From assembly GCF_047948215.1 (NCBI RefSeq), contig NC_134455.1, positions 77,377,189 through 77,441,188 on the forward strand: 64,000 bases of DNA, in the 5' to 3' direction. Both the position numbers and the translations under genes were made by a program. This DNA comes from Lycorma delicatula (Eukaryota; Arthropoda; Insecta; Hemiptera; Fulgoridae). The notes under the pieces are model-generated. The model was not told the DNA's origin. It worked only from the letters and a program-made list of their open reading frames with translations, and did no database searches. Below are positions 1 to 11,110 of this stretch, one piece after another; the first letter of the stretch is position 1; each line of letters starts with the position of its first letter.

Positions 1-236
1 GTCCTTGTTAAGACTTTTATATGGATTTAAATACTAGACTGTGGATGACTTAGTTTGGTGTCAATTAACCACACGTCTCAGGAGAGGTCGACCTGAGTTT
101 GCTCCGAACTATATGTCTACTGGTGTACTTACACTTACATCGCACTACACCTGCAGCTATTTCAGGGCTAGCAAGCCGGTAGCAGTAATTATTGTATTTG
201 CCTATACACGCACAACCAGACCCGGCAGTAACTGAA
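1..236 (+). repeat. SINE-2b copy, 5' end cut off by the window
   Basis: The stretch aligns by eye with 39460-39735, sharing the blocks around 'tttatatggattt', 'actagactgtggat', 'ttaaccacac', 'tctcaggag', 'gcagtaatt' and 'gcatttgcctatacac'. Its first half also matches the body of SINE-2 (30773-31056), but after about position 110 the tail differs, so I call it subfamily 2b. The tRNA-like head, if present, lies left of the window. Confidence 0.7.
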
Positions 237-825
237 AAATATACCTACCTAAAACTATTGTTTTAAAATTACCTACTTTGTAACTACTTGTTCTAAAACT
301 ATTGTTTTAGAGAAAACAGTAAGTATACATATCTTTTAAATAAAAGTCTACCTAAATATTAAAATTAAATGACGGATTAAAAGAAAGCTATGTTTATTTG
401 GATGAAAGCTGGTATATTAAACCGATTTTAATTACAATAGGTGTTTTGTTAACAGTTATAATTCACTGGACACTTCCGCATCCCACAAAAGTCCTAGGAT
501 AAGCAAGGTTGTTCTTTTAAAAATCTTATGGCTGGTTTCTGATGGCTCGTTATTTTTTGAAAGAAAAGAAATTCATTCTTGGATCATATGTTTGATCTGG
601 ATCTGGTCAACGTAAAATCATTTCATCAGTTAAGTGCAGCTTCCATTTAGATAAAGATTCCCCAATCTCCAGATCGGATAATGGACTACGGAGACTTGTT
701 TGCTATTGATAATGTTATTTTTCTCTTAAAGTAGTTCATTCTAGGTTATCTTGTCTTTTTCTTTCTCGTCAGTTCCTTATAATTTTATTTTTACTATTTG
801 ATTTTAGGTGTGTCTTACGTACTAG
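237..825. other. AT-rich DNA, no gene seen
   Basis: I see no convincing coding frame. Positions 470-720 are somewhat less AT-rich than their surroundings and end in a long pyrimidine-rich run (about 735-823, ending 'gattttag') that would serve as a splice acceptor for the relic that follows. Confidence 0.5.
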
Positions 826-955
826 GTCAACACTGTGGATACGAAAACATCTACAGCTACCCTTGATGTGGCCGGCGAAGAGACTTCCTGGGTACCGCCC
901 TATCTTTTTGGGGAATACGTAATAAATGTAATGATTGAAGAGCCTTTCAAATAAA
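826..955. other. short possible coding relic, strand unclear
   Basis: This is a locally GC-balanced patch in AT-rich DNA. It is open on the plus strand in one frame up to a taa at 953-955 (ending E-E-P-F-K-stop), partly open in a second plus frame, and open on the minus strand across 769-960. A polypyrimidine run and 'ttttag' stand immediately before it, which would fit a last exon on the plus strand. I recognise no domain in any frame. It could equally be a decayed transposon fragment. Confidence 0.2.
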
Positions 956-1015
956 GACATATGGAGATATGTCTTTATTTGAAAGGCTCCATTAGATCCA
1001 TCATGGATCTAATGG
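940..1015. repeat. two adjacent perfect hairpins
   Basis: Positions 940-962 and 967-989 are exact reverse complements (23 bp, loop 'ggag'). Directly after them, 989-1001 and 1003-1015 are exact reverse complements (13 bp, 1-nt loop). The first arm contains the stop codon of the possible coding relic at 826-955. Perfect pairing in otherwise decayed DNA suggests recent origin. Confidence 0.9.
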
Positions 1016-3229
1016 AAATAATATTGAATCAGGACTGAATTTGGATATAATTTTTTTCATGTAGAAATTTATAAAGTTAGATCCAAGTTCAGCTGAGATG
1101 ATATGAAAATTTAATAAAAAGGACATGTGAATAATATTAAAAAACTACTTTATGATAGTTCTGAAAGTAGAGGAAATGTCGAATTTAATATATACACAGT
1201 TCATATATAATAAACTTTAATGTAACATCAATAAACAACAGAAATTATATCACATTTTTAAATTTCTTCCTTGATTTTGAAACATCTCATGATAAATTTT
1301 GATTTTTTCCCCTCCTACTGCGATTTAGCAATCTAAAACAACGTCCAATTTAAAATTTTCAAACTCCAAGCATTAAAAATGTAATGTATAATGAGTTTAT
1401 TATCAAATTTGGGTTTTTAAAACACATACAAATTTCTATATTCAGAAAAGCGTTTTTGTAACTAATTTTAGGTAACACTTTTTTTCATTACTTCATAAAG
1501 TAATAATTGAAACATATTAAATAAAATTAAAACACTCAAATTTAAATGTAATTCAAAAGGGATAAGTGAAAATTAGTTTGAAAGCGTTATCTATTTTTTA
1601 AGGAAATGTAATATACCTTTTTTTATCTCTATACTAATCAACTGGAAATAGAAAAGGGATACCGCAAGAATTAGTTAGTGGTACTGCAGACACACAACGA
1701 AATCTATGAGTGAAAATAAGAACAAACAACCCTTATCGATCGGTTTACCATTTGAATGTTTTAAAACATCCACCAGGCTGCACCACAGGATGAGCTAACT
1801 TTACCGCCATTTTAGCATGTGCTTTCGTTCAAGTACAAAATTACAAGCACGTTCATTGTCATCTAGTTTATCGTATGTCACTTGAGATATACGATATGCA
1901 CTATTACAGTTAATTATACAGTTGTGTTTTAAACAAATAGATCTCTAAATACCATTGACAACTGGAATTATAGTAACTAAGCAGAAAAATATATAAGTAA
2001 AATGATAAATAAAATTAATTAAAACTCTACAAATATATAAAAATTTTCTTTTTTAAATGGAATTTTGAGAAATAAACACTTTAATGAATTGAATAACATA
2101 ATATTTTTATTTATTAAAAAATAAAAAATCCAATATCTTCATATATTTGATAGTATTTTATTTATTAAAAATATAACTAAATTTCAATAAAAAAGATTAC
2201 CATGTATAATAGACTGTATATTTATTAATTCCGAGAAGTCAGAAAAATAATATAAGACAAGGAAGTTAACGTACTAAATTTATATTAATTAAATAATTGT
2301 AATTGCAGAGAAAATTATGACTGTATCTGGATGCATTACAAATAAAACAAAAGCTATATTTAAGAAATCCATCTTTAAACTATTAAAAACATGGTAGATC
2401 ATATTATTGTAATAGATATTAATAACCCTATTCAAAAAGCAATATTATTTTCAAAAAATATATAAAATCAACGTTATTAATTCATATTTAAATGTTTATT
2501 TCTGTAACTTATGAAGTAAGCATTTTTTTATGTTTAATTCAAAATTATGAAAAGAAGGATTTAAAAATATCAGAAAATTTACATAGAAAAAGAAAAATTT
2601 CCAAAAGAAAATTTTCCAGAACCTGTACTTTTTTAATTATCTTTGTTAACATCATAAATTTTCCCTTTAATATTTCTCTCATTTGAAGAAAATAAGGTTT
2701 TTAAACAATTGTATTATAAAATATTATTTAAATATACATATATTTAATTAATTATGGTATTACTATTTTCTTCTTTTTTTTTGTGAACATATAAAATGAC
2801 ACTCAGAAAAATTAATCTTGTCAGATAGCTCTAGATAGAAGTAAAGAGATTAAAAGAATAACATTTTTAATTATTCCACCAAAAGATATTTTCAAAACGT
2901 AATTTTTTTGAAATACACATAAGTAGTTAAAAAAAAGACCTTTTTTTCTTCTCTCATTAATTAAAGAATCCATACTAAAAAATAATAAAGTGAGATTTCG
3001 TTTTAGTGATTGGAAACCACAAAGTTACGATACAGCTATAACTTTAGAATAGAGAGGAATACATTTTTATATTGCTTAAAAACTACTAGCTCCGTCTTTC
3101 ATTCAGATGTGACTTAGTTGTTTTTTTCTTTTCAAATTTGCATTCTTTAAGAGTAATGATAATCATTACATAAACTAGTCTATGCGATAAACAGATGAAA
3201 ATTTTGCTTAAATATTATCTTCATTTCAG
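1016..3229. other. AT-rich DNA, no gene seen
   Basis: Long A/T runs and very short open frames. The part at about 1660-1900 is less AT-rich but is broken by stops in all frames. I see no known repeat family here. Confidence 0.5.
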
Positions 3230-3284
3230 AGAAGCTGATATTCAATACTTCTCTAAAGGCAAACTTCACCCCTCAGATTTTCAA
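3230..3284 (+). CDS. candidate internal exon, unknown gene
   Basis: A pyrimidine-rich tract ending 'ttcatttcag' (to 3229) is followed by 55 nt with one open frame starting at 3231: E-A-D-I-Q-Y-F-S-K-G-K-L-H-P-S-D-F-Q. It ends at a good donor context, 'caa|gtaacc', at 3284/3285. The composition is less AT-rich than either flank and the peptide looks protein-like. I do not recognise the protein. A 55-nt exon would change reading phase, so neighbouring exons would have to compensate, and none is visible nearby. Chance occurrence in 64 kb is quite possible. Confidence 0.25.
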
Positions 3285-3440
3285 GTAACCTGGTATAACA
3301 CGCTTAATAAGGATATCTAATTTTTGTGAATTACTTATATTTTGTGTAAGGGCAGTTTAATTTTTAGTTTGAGGTATTCAACGCATATATAAATAAATAT
3401 ATATACTCATATATATCCTAATATGTACATCGCAGTCTGT

Positions 3441-3796
3441 TCACAATCTAACTAGAGAACCCCCAGAGTCCAATGAGATGAGTATATGTATACCATGTAA
3501 TCTTGTACAGACTCAGACCGGCCATTCGTGAGATGTGTGAATAATTTAACCCCAACCACCAAAGTATCGTATGTGCCGACCTCTGTGGCGCAAGTGGTAG
3601 CGTCTCGGCCTTTCATCCTGTTGCCCGGGTTCGAATCCCGTTCAGGCATGGCATTTTCACAGAGGCTACATATCATTCATCTCATCCTCTGAAGCAATAC
3701 CTAACAGTGGACCCGGAGGTTAAAAAAACCACCAAAGTACAATGGTAACCACTGTCTAATATTCAAATCCGCATAAAAGCAACTAACATTTACTAG
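3441..3796 (-). repeat. SINE-2 copy, minus strand, split by a SINE-1
   Basis: Read on the minus strand, 3729-3796 gives the 'cggatttgaat...tag...ggttacc...ctttggtggtt' portion and 3441-3566 continues with 'ggtggttgggg...ttaa', 'cacacatctcacgaatgg' and 'gtacaaga', which is the body order of SINE-2 (compare 30840-31000). The two parts are separated by the SINE-1 at 3567-3728. The tRNA-like head is missing or rearranged. Confidence 0.7.
3567..3728 (+). repeat. SINE-1, tRNA-derived, full length
   Basis: It begins with a tRNA-like region holding an A-box-like 'tggcgcaagtgg' (3586-3597) and a B box, 'gggttcgaatcc' (about 3627-3638), which together form an internal RNA polymerase III promoter. An unrelated body follows ('cattcatctcatcctctgaagc') and then 'ggaggtt' with an A run. 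It is flanked by 12-bp direct repeats 'accaccaaagta' (3555-3566 and 3729-3740), the target-site duplication expected from LINE-driven insertion. It lies inside a minus-strand SINE-2. Confidence 0.85.
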
Positions 3797-3860
3797 GTCT
3801 AGTGGTTAACTCGTGGTAATTCACTCGTTTAACAGCTGGTATCCGAGACTATCAGGATAT
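3797..3860 (+). repeat. SINE-2 head fragment
   Basis: 'ctaggtctagtggttaactcgt' resembles the SINE-2 head 'ggtctagtggtgaactcgtc' (30784-30803), followed by diverged sequence. It is in the opposite orientation to the SINE-2 body just to its left, so the junction at about 3797 is a rearrangement or a separate truncated insertion. Confidence 0.45.
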
Positions 3861-4677
3861 ACCAGGCATGCAGTTATGAGGTAAGATCTGACCGTAATAT
3901 TTGTGTTTCTTCAGGGTGTAGTGATTTCTGATTGGAGATCATAGAATTATTGAGTAAAAATATTAATAACAATAAAATTGTTGCATGCCTCGACTTTTAA
4001 GTTAATAATTATTTTAAGATATATAGTATTCTTTTTAATTAAAAAAAAATCAAATTGATACAAAATTTAAATTATTACTTTCTAAAAAAGAAAAAGCTAA
4101 ATAAATTGGCATAAAAAAAGAAGAAAAATAAAAAGTAGAAGAGCAGACAACGAAAATTTTCAAGTGAACTATTTTTAATTAAATGGCTCAACTTTATTTA
4201 AAAGTTTTAATTATTCTCTAAGTTGCCTTCGGAAAGATTGGAGCGTGTAATGCCAATATTCCATGTCGTCTTCCAAACGAAATCAACAAAGTCTTAACTT
4301 TTCTTCTTCGCTGAAGTATGATACCAATTTTATATAGATAAATCAGTAAAAACAATCTTAGTTATTTTTTACGCTACTGAACTTTATAAAGTTTGTATTT
4401 GTCACCAATAGCTACTATCTTTTTTTTATTTTAATAATGTAATATTAATTTTAATATTTAATACTTTTCATACATATCATACATGTTTTAATACGCACAT
4501 TCACTTAACCATAAAAAATATTGTCGTATCAAACTAAAATTGTTTTCAAACAAGAAATTACTCGCATCTTTTATGTAATGATTTACCAAAGCTCTCTAAA
4601 GTTAATAAAAATAGTAATGCTAATGGTCCTAGGATTTGTATTTTTTGTTTCTGAACACAAATATTTATATATACCCA

Positions 4678-4714
<37 letters not shown>

Positions 4715-6204
4715 AGGTTTCTGTTTGCATTCTAAAATAAAGAAAAAACAAAACTAGGTGAAGGGATATTTTTCAACACTTTGAACTTTATTGTACTTCT
4801 TGAAATCTTTTCGTCGGAATATATTTTTCAAACTTTTAAAAAACTAATATCATCTAATAATTTTCTTTTTTCACTCATTTTACAAGTAAATATATAAATA
4901 TATTTTCTTACTAAAATGTTTGGCATGCTTATGATTATATCTTATCAGTTTAAATATTAATCATTAAAAAAAAACTAATATTAACAAAAATATTATATTA
5001 CTTTCACATTTCTACTAAAATGAAAATATACATCGTAATATTTAAGTAGATTATTCATTTTATTAGTCTGGAAACAAGTAATAATTTTCTTTTCGATTTT
5101 GGTTGCTTTTAAACAACGTTCCAACCTCCTTCCCTTCTTTTCTCGTTGCTGTTCTTTTCTCTTCCAACTATTTCTTCATTCTCTCCCCCCTAATGGAGGG
5201 TTTTTCTTTGTCTTCTTTCAACCATTCCATTTTTGATTTTCTTTCCTGATATTTTGTTTCTGGAAACTTTATTACATTATAATCTTATTTTTATAGTCTC
5301 TAATTTAATTATCTTTATGGTGTATTTTTAAATTTTAATATATTTTCTGACATAGTATGGAGTTGAAAAAGGACATACATTCCTTAAGATTGATGGAATA
5401 TCATGACGAATAAATAATTGGATTGATGTTATTACATAGCCTAATCACTCAATCATCCTCTTTTGGTTTTGTATGTGTATGCAATATGCGTGCGTTTTAT
5501 TTTTCAGTACATATTTTCAGATAATAAAACAAAGGTTTAGATTAAAAATGTATATATTCAATAATACAATTAAAAATTACATGATTAATATTTTTATAAA
5601 CAATAAATATTAAAAAAATTGTTTTTATTACCTTTAAGATTCGTATAGAAAAATATCCACAGATATATCTTGGACTTTTGCATCTTTTCATATCAGTCAA
5701 AGGCTAAATATCTTGGCATACATCTCAGGCAAATAGGATAAAAAAATCATATACGAGTATAATAATATGGAAGGAATTAAATCATAAATTTTAACAATTC
5801 TATTAAATTTTAGAGGGAAAAATCCAAAATTTTTGCTTTAAAGTACAGATTTTGATTTATTAAACTATTATCTAAACAATTTCAAATTCAAAATTCAACA
5901 ATCGGAACAAAAACTATGCAAAATATTGAAATGTTAAAACCGTTTCAATCAAAACTCCTTCGTTTAATAAAAAATTATAACCATAAATTATCCGCAGAGA
6001 CTAGAACTTTTGATTTACTAACGAGAGAACCTTCTAGTTTTCCGTGACGTAACAACTACAATTAGATTACTACCCAAAGGACGAAACGGTAAACTTCTTG
6101 ATCAGAGTTTAAGCCTTCTTTTACAACACATTAATCCTGTTACACTTCACGTAAATTGCATAACCGAATAACCAATGTTCAAAAAATGAATCTTGTAGAA
6201 AAAA
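3861..6204. other. AT-rich DNA with simple repeats
   Basis: No gene or known repeat family is seen apart from the CA microsatellite at 4681-4709 and a strongly pyrimidine-rich stretch at about 5108-5240. A 78-residue open frame across 4521-4757 is made of AT-rich codons plus the CA repeat and is not credible as a gene. Confidence 0.5.
4681..4709. repeat. (CA)n microsatellite
   Basis: About 14 CA units, interrupted near the start by one cgca step. Confidence 0.95.
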
Positions 6205-6862
6205 AATGATGTCGAAACTACATGACTTCCTTGTACTCCTATTAAATTACATAAACACATATTTTTAGAATGAAAAGTACATAAAATTCTATTTCATTAA
6301 TAACTTCTGATATTTTTTCATTTTTTTTTTTTTTTTGTTGTTACTATTGAATTATCAAATATTGTAAAACTCTTTTACAATCAGAGAATAATTATTAGTA
6401 AATCCATATAATTAAATTAGAAAAAAAGTTAAAAAAAAGCAGATGAAGTCGGATTTGAACCGATGTGCCTTCCCTTGTAGGAACAAAATATTTCATTAAT
6501 TAAAATTTTATTTAGCTACAACTCTGGAACCAATGTAAATAAGTATTACCTATGATATATCGTTGAAAAGTTCTCAATCAGGGCTTATTGCTGCAGTTTT
6601 TTAGATATTGGGCTTTTTTGGATACTTTTGGTTCAGTCGATTGCAATCAAAATAGGACGTGCACAACTAGATGTTACAATAGTCCTAAATCAAAAGTTTC
6701 AACATTCTATGTCTAATTTGTTTTGAGTTATGCAAGATACATATGTACATACATATATACGTACGTACAGATGTCACGCTGAAATTGGTCAAAATGGACA
6801 TTCCGTTGAAATCTGAAAACCGAATTTTTTCACGATCACATTATTTCCTTTGCTTCGTACAA
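6205..6862 (+). repeat. family A repeat, copy 1
   Basis: This is one of four copies (also 8121-8801, 20117-20992 minus, 53629-54290). Shared landmarks in order: 'gatgtc...acatgacttccttgtac' at the left; 'cttctgatattttt'; 'gaaccgatgtgccttcc' (6458-6474); 'tcattaattaaa'; 'ctggaaccaatg'; 'gttcagtcgattgcaatcaaaa'; 'gtgcacaac'; 'gtcacgc'; 'ttccgttgaaatc'. The right end 'gcttcgtacaa' has lost the 'ggaagt' present in copy 2. The segment around 6452-6474, read on the minus strand, is a T-arm/B-box-like motif. No open frame. Confidence 0.85.
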
Positions 6863-7369
6863 TCTAAAATCCTTCAAAATATATAAAAAAACGATTACAT
6901 TATTTTAAAGCAGTAATGTAAAATTCCAAATTATAATCGAGTTACATAATACCACAAAAATGAGTTGCATGAAAGAATGCCAAAGGAAGGGATATCTTTA
7001 TAACAACACCTCCCATTTTTACATATATTATATAAGAATACATGAACTGTTTTCGTAAAGTATCAGATTATAAGATAGATAAATTAATAATATTTCTATA
7101 AATTGAATATGACAATATATTCCATTATTAACTAATTCATGATACAATACTGTTATTTTTTTATTAAGTATACGATATCAACATCGGGCATTCAGAAACA
7201 AAAAGCACTCCTAGTTTTATGTTACAGAGTGTCCTACAATTTTTGTAATTTAATTGAAGGTAACTACTTTATTTTTCTTCAATTTTGAAGTTATATATAC
7301 TTTTTTAGCAATACTACATATTATTATTAATATTATTTTAATCCTATTTCTTGCTATATAAACGGTCTC

Positions 7370-7585
7370 TTTTGATTCGTCGATCGAAGGATAAGTGGAA
7401 CCCTTAATTAGGGAGCAATAGAATATGGGGGAGGGGAATGTGAATGTGAATAGTGAGGGTGAACATAAAACTGTGTTCCTGGTACTTTTTATCGATTACA
7501 ACCCTTCAATATCACGTGACCTATAGCGATATGCCAACAAAGCAGCAGAGTAATGAAGATCGGCCATCGCTTTGAAAAATGCTTC
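7370..7585. other. GC-balanced non-coding block
   Basis: This block stands out from its AT-rich flanks and lacks long open frames. It contains 'gggggaggggaatg', a short 'gtgaatgtgaatagtgaggg' direct repetition, 'atcacgtgac' (an E-box-like CACGTG) and 'ctatagcgatatg'. It could be a conserved regulatory element or an unrecognised transposon piece. Conservation cannot be judged from one sequence. Confidence 0.25.
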
Positions 7586-8120
7586 ATGATTATAAAATCA
7601 ATAATACTAAGTATAGGCGTAGAAAAAGACAGTATTGAATTGTATATCTTTGTGATAAAAATATTTTAAACAGATGTAATTATATTTTATGAGACGTTAA
7701 CCAAAATATATAATCTATTTTACAAGAAAATAGATTATAAGAATGAGTAAAACATTATGAAATTAATTATTATTTAAAGATATATATGAGGTCAAAATTT
7801 TATATCGCCTATAAAAACAGTTTCAGTATTCCACTTTCCTGACAGATATTGTACAAAAGGAAAAGAGTTGCTATCAGTTAAACGAAATCACCCCGATCTC
7901 GTAAGAGATATTTTTCAACGTTTCTTAGCTCCTTGAATATAAAAATTCCAAATGATAGTTATGTAATCATGTAAAGATATGCATTTTCGTAACGTTTAAA
8001 ACTAGAATCAAATTAAAATATTCTTTTTAATTTCGATATTGGAAGATTGATCCATTAAATTTATTTTATTTTTTTTTTTAATTACTGAAGTACAGTAATT
8101 ACATATGATGTTAAAAAAAT

Positions 8121-8801
8121 CTGATGTGAACAACACATGACTTCCTTGTACGACTATTAAATTACATTTACACATATTTTTTTAAAATGAAAAGTACGTA
8201 AATTTTTATTCCATTAAAAACTTCTGATATTTTTTGTATTGAATTATTATTCGTCGTAATTTTTTTTTTTTACGAGAGGTTAATAATTATTAAAAAATCA
8301 ATATATTTAAAAAAAAGAAATTAAAAAAAGAAGTTGAAGTCTGATTCGAACCGATGTGCCTTCCCCTTACGTTCAACATATTTCATTAATTAAACTTTCA
8401 TTTGGCTATAACTCAGGAACCAATGGAAATAAGTACCTTTTTTGATATATCATTGAAAAGCTCTCAATGAGGGCTTATTACTACGATAAAGAAAAAGTTC
8501 AAAATCCAAATTTTTGGGGATTTTGGGGTTTTTAGACACTTTTGGTTCAGTCGATTGCAATCAAAAGAGGAGGTGCACAACTATATATTACGTCAGTTCT
8601 AAATCCAAAATTTCAACATTCTATGGCTAATCGTTTTTGAGCTATGCAAGATAAATATGTACATATATAAATACACACGTTCGTACAGACGTCACGCCGA
8701 AACCAGACCAAATGGATTCAGGGATGGTCAAAAAGGGTATTTCCGTTGAAATCTTGAAATCGAAATTTTTCGCGACCACAATACTTCGTACAAGGAAGTT
8801 A
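8121..8801 (+). repeat. family A repeat, copy 2, best preserved
   Basis: This copy has both ends: 'acttccttgtac' at 8140-8151 and its exact reverse complement 'gtacaaggaagt' at 8788-8799. All four copies also share 'tgatgtg' some 20 nt outside the left arm, so the true border may be near 8121. The tRNA-like T-arm is at about 8341-8366, minus sense. No protein is encoded, so it would be a non-autonomous element. I see no clear target duplication. Confidence 0.85.
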
Positions 8802-10559
8802 ATGTTCCTATAAACCTCTAAAGAGCTTAGATGTAGTAAAAGTCTAAATGAAAATATAAATCTTGAAGTTGATTATAAGCCTATTAAAAATTAATATAAT
8901 CACTTTTAATTAATATGAAATGCAAATAATAACAGATTAATAATAACAATAACATAATTTAATAATTAGTATAAATAATAATTGTAATTAATATCAATTG
9001 AAAATATTATAAAAACGTTAAAAAATGAAAAAAAATCCTACAATTAATCATACTATGCTTATTACTAATAATAGTGTAATAATACTACACTTGATTAGAC
9101 CTTATTTATTACTGGTTTTTATATTCCTGGCATCATAAATCTAAAGCTGTGCTGCAATAAGGAAAGTATAGTAATCAGCCAAAAAATGGAGTATGCATTT
9201 TTTTCATTTCTCATGACTCTGGGATCCAAGAAAAAAACAAAAAAAAAGTGGGGTTAATATTTATTTGTACATATGTACCTATGAGCGTTGGTGTGTTTAA
9301 AGCCTAGTAACTTTTGACGTTTTTACTTCTGGTTAATAAACCTAAAAATATACTATGGGGCAAAATATCTGATCAAAATTTAAAAGTACCGATTTTTTGA
9401 ATTCTTAAAATTTTTTCACGTATCATTATTTACCCACTGAAGAAAAATAAATAACTAATGCCGGAAAAGTATAAAAATTTTGTCGTGAGCTTTTTAATAA
9501 ATCTCATAGTGCAAATACGCCTTTTTTAGCTTTTATTGGAGGTGTAAAAGGAAAATTTGTATAATTTAATTTTTTTATTTCAATTAACTTTATTCCTGAA
9601 TGGATAACAGTTGGAATATTGTTAACTATGTTATTAAATACAGTTTGATATAATTCAGGGATACTGAAATTTAAAACAGAGTAATGAATTTTTTCAAATG
9701 GTTGAAATTTCACTAATTTACAAAACAACGTTTGAAACTCTTCTCTATTCAGCATCTAATTCAGTGTCATTCAATAAGTTAAATAAACATATATATTTGC
9801 TTGAATGTGTGATGTACTTAATTACTTTTATTTTACTTTCACTTTTAACTGAGTTATGGAATTTTTGCATTCATTTTAATATAGTATTAGTATTCGCTTT
9901 TTTCACCCTTTATTTCACCCTTTACAGCCTCATAATATTTTTCTATTTTCTTTATGCACTACTTGCAAACGTTTGTTATTAGTACTAATTAGAATTGTAA
10001 AACTTTTGGTACTTTAACTATACTGTAGATATACAACTTCGCTGAAATATTTCGATGATCCTGGATTTCATATAATAATGACATTCAAACCAGTGAGTTG
10101 TGACATTCATAACTCAGGCGTTATAAAAAAATGTCAGAAATATGATTTTTCACATTATATTTTTAAATTTAAATTTAAAAGTGAAGCGAGTGTATAAAAT
10201 ATACTTTACTCCAAAGAAAAATTACATTAATTTATTTTTACACACAACCAGTTCCAGTCTATCTTTTGGCTGTAAAGTATAGAAATCTGCCGTATAAATA
10301 ATACTAATTAATTTTTTTTTTAAGTAGTGTAGTGTTAATTATACAAAAAATTTCTGAGGTATGTAGAAACAACTTGGTATGCTATGAATCTGATCTTAAT
10401 ATGACATAATAAATGGGGAGGGAATATATATCAAATCTTTAAGTAATTACTTTTCACAATTATTTAACGTTTAGAGGTAAATAAACATATTACAAACACA
10501 GAATAAATATTAAATCATTAAACTGCATGTACATTATTATCATCATCTGCTTCTTTTTC
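8802..10559. other. AT-rich DNA, no gene seen
   Basis: Open frames at 9504-9755 (minus) and 9698-9982 (plus) are built of Phe, Leu, Ile and Asn codons expected by chance in such DNA and show no domain. Nothing else is recognised. Confidence 0.5.
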
Positions 10560-11110
10560 TTCTTTATATACGATGTGCGTTACAGAACATTCAAAAAATG
10601 TTTGACACCTTAAAACTTTGTCTACTATTGATCAGAATAAATGGCTGGTTCCCCAGAAAATATTAAATTAAATTTTTCAAATATAAAATTTTCTTCGACC
10701 TGAACTTCTATTTTCCTTGAAGTTATGAACAAACCGATACATCTTTGGGTTTCTTACCAAATGTGCAGAGTACTTCAGATTTCTCTGTAAATAATTTGAA
10801 TTGTCTTTCTGAAAATATCCAGGTTAGGAGTATATTCCAATAGCAAATCTTATATATAAAAATAATCTTAAACAACCATCAATAGACCCACATTTTAAAG
10901 GCCTCAACTTTCTTCAACGATCATTCTGATAAAGTCTAAACGCAACATAACTTAATAAACTTCTTTAGGGAATAGCTGCAGCCCATAACACCAATCTTCT
11001 TTAGCATACAACAAACATTAAGTGCAATCAATCAGATTTAATATAGTCTGACTTGTATAACAATCATAATTTTTTTATGAGACTACGGGCTCAACTGCTA
11101 TGCTGACTTT
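10560..11110 (-). pseudogene. RTE-like LINE, reverse transcriptase 3' remnant
   Basis: On the minus strand, 10861-10920 encodes S-L-K-K-V-E-A-F-K-M-W-V-Y followed by a stop, matching the 'LEAFEMWVYRRML' block found after the catalytic core in 'endonuclease-reverse transcriptase' proteins of RTE-type non-LTR elements, with the Arg codon mutated to tga. Downstream pieces in shifted frames (about 10560-10720) resemble the family's C-terminal 'GRRK..WLKN' and 'R....R' blocks. Several frameshifts and stops show it is long dead. The 5' part, including the catalytic Asp box, is not recognisable, and the boundaries are approximate. Confidence 0.55.

Noticed and set aside
3576..3650. A functional tRNA gene
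   Set aside because: It has A and B boxes but no acceptor-stem pairing or proper anticodon arm, and is followed by a SINE body, A tail and target duplication.
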